A DNA stretch of 14,603 nt from JBOFEH01 sp051650265 (GTDB lineage: Bacteria > Bacillota > Clostridia > Lachnospirales > Cellulosilyticaceae). Made by a program: the position numbers and the translations under genes. How positions within the stretch are numbered: position 1 is the stretch's first letter; every line of letters begins with the position of its first letter. The DNA is taken from contig JBOFIR010000250.1 of assembly GCA_051650265.1 (NCBI GenBank), forward strand, positions 1 to 14,603, written 5' to 3'. The notes beneath the pieces were generated by a model. It ran no database searches, was not told the origin of the DNA, and saw nothing but the letters and a program-made list of their open reading frames with translations. This document shows positions 14,191 through 14,603 of the stretch, piece by piece.

Positions 14191-14219
14191 TTGACGTATA
14201 AAGGAATAACTGGTATCAT
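14191..14219 (+). promoter_or_regulatory. Promoter of tRNA-Ser, possibly first promoter of the rRNA operon
   Basis: TTGACG (-35, 14191-14196), 17-base spacer, TATCAT (-10, 14214-14219), with TGG before it giving an extended -10. The start would be near 14226, about 58 bases before the tRNA. No strong terminator follows the tRNA, so the transcript may continue into 16S rRNA. Confidence 0.75.
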
Positions 14220-14283
14220 AGGTTTTGTCTTGAAGGAGCGGTAACAACGCAACACAAGATAACTAAATAACATTATTTAATTC

Positions 14284-14375
14284 GGAGAAGTACTCAAGTT
14301 GGCCGAAGAGGTGCCCCTGCTAAGGGTATAGGTCGGGTAACCGGCGCGAGGGTTCGAATCCCTCCTTCTCCGCCA
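14284..14375 (+). tRNA. tRNA-Ser (anticodon GCU), with encoded CCA
   Basis: 92 bases with a full cloverleaf. The acceptor stem GGAGAAG pairs perfectly with CTTCTCC (14365-14371), followed by discriminator G and CCA (14373-14375). The anticodon arm is TGCCC-CTGCTAA-GGGTA, anticodon GCT, reading AGC and AGU. A long variable arm (GGTCGGGTAACCGGC) is as expected for class II tRNA-Ser. The T arm is GAGGG-TTCGAAT-CCCTC. The antisense frames here that read like EGFEPSRR are a well-known artefact of translating tRNA genes. Confidence 0.97.
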
Positions 14376-14395
14376 TTTTAATTTTATTAAAATGG
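14373..14395 (+). repeat. Inverted repeat starting in the tRNA CCA end
   Basis: Perfect 10-bp inverted repeat CCATTTTAAT / ATTAAAATGG (14373-14382 with 14386-14395), loop TTT. The left arm includes the encoded CCA. There is no T run after it, so it is a weak terminator at best; it could form a 3' trailer hairpin affecting tRNA maturation. Confidence 0.7.
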
Positions 14396-14396
14396 A

Positions 14397-14415
14397 CAAG
14401 CACAAAAGGTGCTTG
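14397..14415 (+). repeat. Small hairpin overlapping the rRNA promoter -35
   Basis: Perfect 7-bp inverted repeat CAAGCAC / GTGCTTG (14397-14403 with 14409-14415), loop AAAAG. Its right arm covers the first three bases of the TTGACA box at 14413-14418. It could be a terminator stem for the tRNA transcript, a protein-binding palindrome, or chance. Confidence 0.5.
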
Positions 14416-14441
14416 ACATAAGTTAAGCGATAAGGTATAAT
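14413..14441 (+). promoter_or_regulatory. Consensus rRNA operon promoter
   Basis: Perfect TTGACA (14413-14418), 17-base spacer, perfect TATAAT (14436-14441). The start would be near 14448, about 135 bases before 16S rRNA. A fully consensus sigma-A promoter is what one expects in front of an rRNA operon. Confidence 0.92.
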
Positions 14442-14466
14442 AATCCTTGTTGAAACACACAGCAAA

Positions 14467-14538
14467 TGAACATTGAAAATAAAATAGTAACCATAAAACC
14501 AGTTGATTCTTGAGAAGAACATAGTTCTTCACAAGTCA
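14467..14538 (+). promoter_or_regulatory. rRNA leader: boxA-like site and hairpin
   Basis: TGAACATTGAAAATA (14467-14481) resembles the boxA antitermination element found in clostridial rRNA leaders, where NusB/NusE bind nascent RNA. Downstream, GAAGAAC/GTTCTTC (14514-14520 with 14524-14530) forms a 7-bp hairpin, extended past an A-A mismatch by CTTG/CAAG and past a small bulge by TGA/TCA. It may be a boxC-like or processing structure. The boxA match is by memory of the consensus. Confidence 0.5.
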
Positions 14539-14581
14539 GTACTTACTATAAGAGTACAAAACATGTCAGATGACAAACTTT

Positions 14582-14603
14582 TAATTTGAGAGTTTGATCC
14601 TGG
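14582..14603 (+). rRNA. rrs: 16S ribosomal RNA, first bases only
   Basis: The window ends with AGAGTTTGATCCTGG (14589-14603), the universal 5' end of bacterial 16S rRNA (E. coli positions 8-22). Placing E. coli position 1 gives a mature start near 14582; the exact end cannot be fixed from sequence alone. An rRNA operon this near the origin benefits from high gene dosage during fast growth. Confidence 0.95.

Noticed and set aside
14277..14532. Minus-strand open frames containing EGFEPSRR-like and RRRDSNPR-like peptides
   Set aside because: These come from translating the antisense of tRNA-Ser, a classic database artefact; the tRNA explains the sequence fully.

Overview
This window is the chromosomal replication-origin region of an AT-rich Gram-positive bacterium. 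Gene order and protein types point to the Firmicutes, most likely class Clostridia and the Lachnospirales/Cellulosilyticum neighbourhood. That placement rests on the long YidC, the RnpA motif variant, the S4-domain gene between dnaN and recF, and the rRNA operon just after gyrA; the genus is an inference. Every protein gene is intact except mnmE, which is cut by the left edge.

Left arm, minus strand, reading away from the origin: rpmH (ribosomal protein L34), rnpA (RNase P protein), yidD and yidC (membrane-protein insertion), and jag/khpB (RNA-binding protein). These look like one transcript from a strong promoter at 3501-3529, closed by a 15-bp terminator hairpin at 441-475. The GTPase gene mnmE follows with its own promoter.

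Origin, 3833-5779: it is bipartite. One DnaA-box cluster lies upstream of dnaA. A second lies between dnaA and dnaN and carries an unwinding module: DnaA box, DnaA-trio-like triplets, an AT-rich tract, then another DnaA box. The upstream cluster is organised as four inverted box pairs, and in three of them both members carry the same box variant. G/C strand bias changes sign between dnaA and dnaN, which fits strand opening there.

Right arm, plus strand: dnaA (initiator), dnaN (sliding clamp), an rlbA/yaaA-like S4 gene, recF (gap repair), gyrB and gyrA (gyrase), then a secreted or membrane-anchored C39-like cysteine peptidase starting one base after gyrA. After an intergenic stretch with a promoter-terminator pair but no recognisable gene come tRNA-Ser(GCU), a consensus rRNA promoter, an rRNA leader with a boxA-like site, and the first bases of 16S rRNA at the right edge.

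Overall this is a conserved housekeeping region. I see no phage, insertion sequence, CRISPR array or defence system. The less ordinary content is in the non-coding DNA: the paired-box architecture, a possible attenuator in the rpmH leader, the orphan promoter-terminator unit, and the stacked inverted repeats around the tRNA-rRNA junction.
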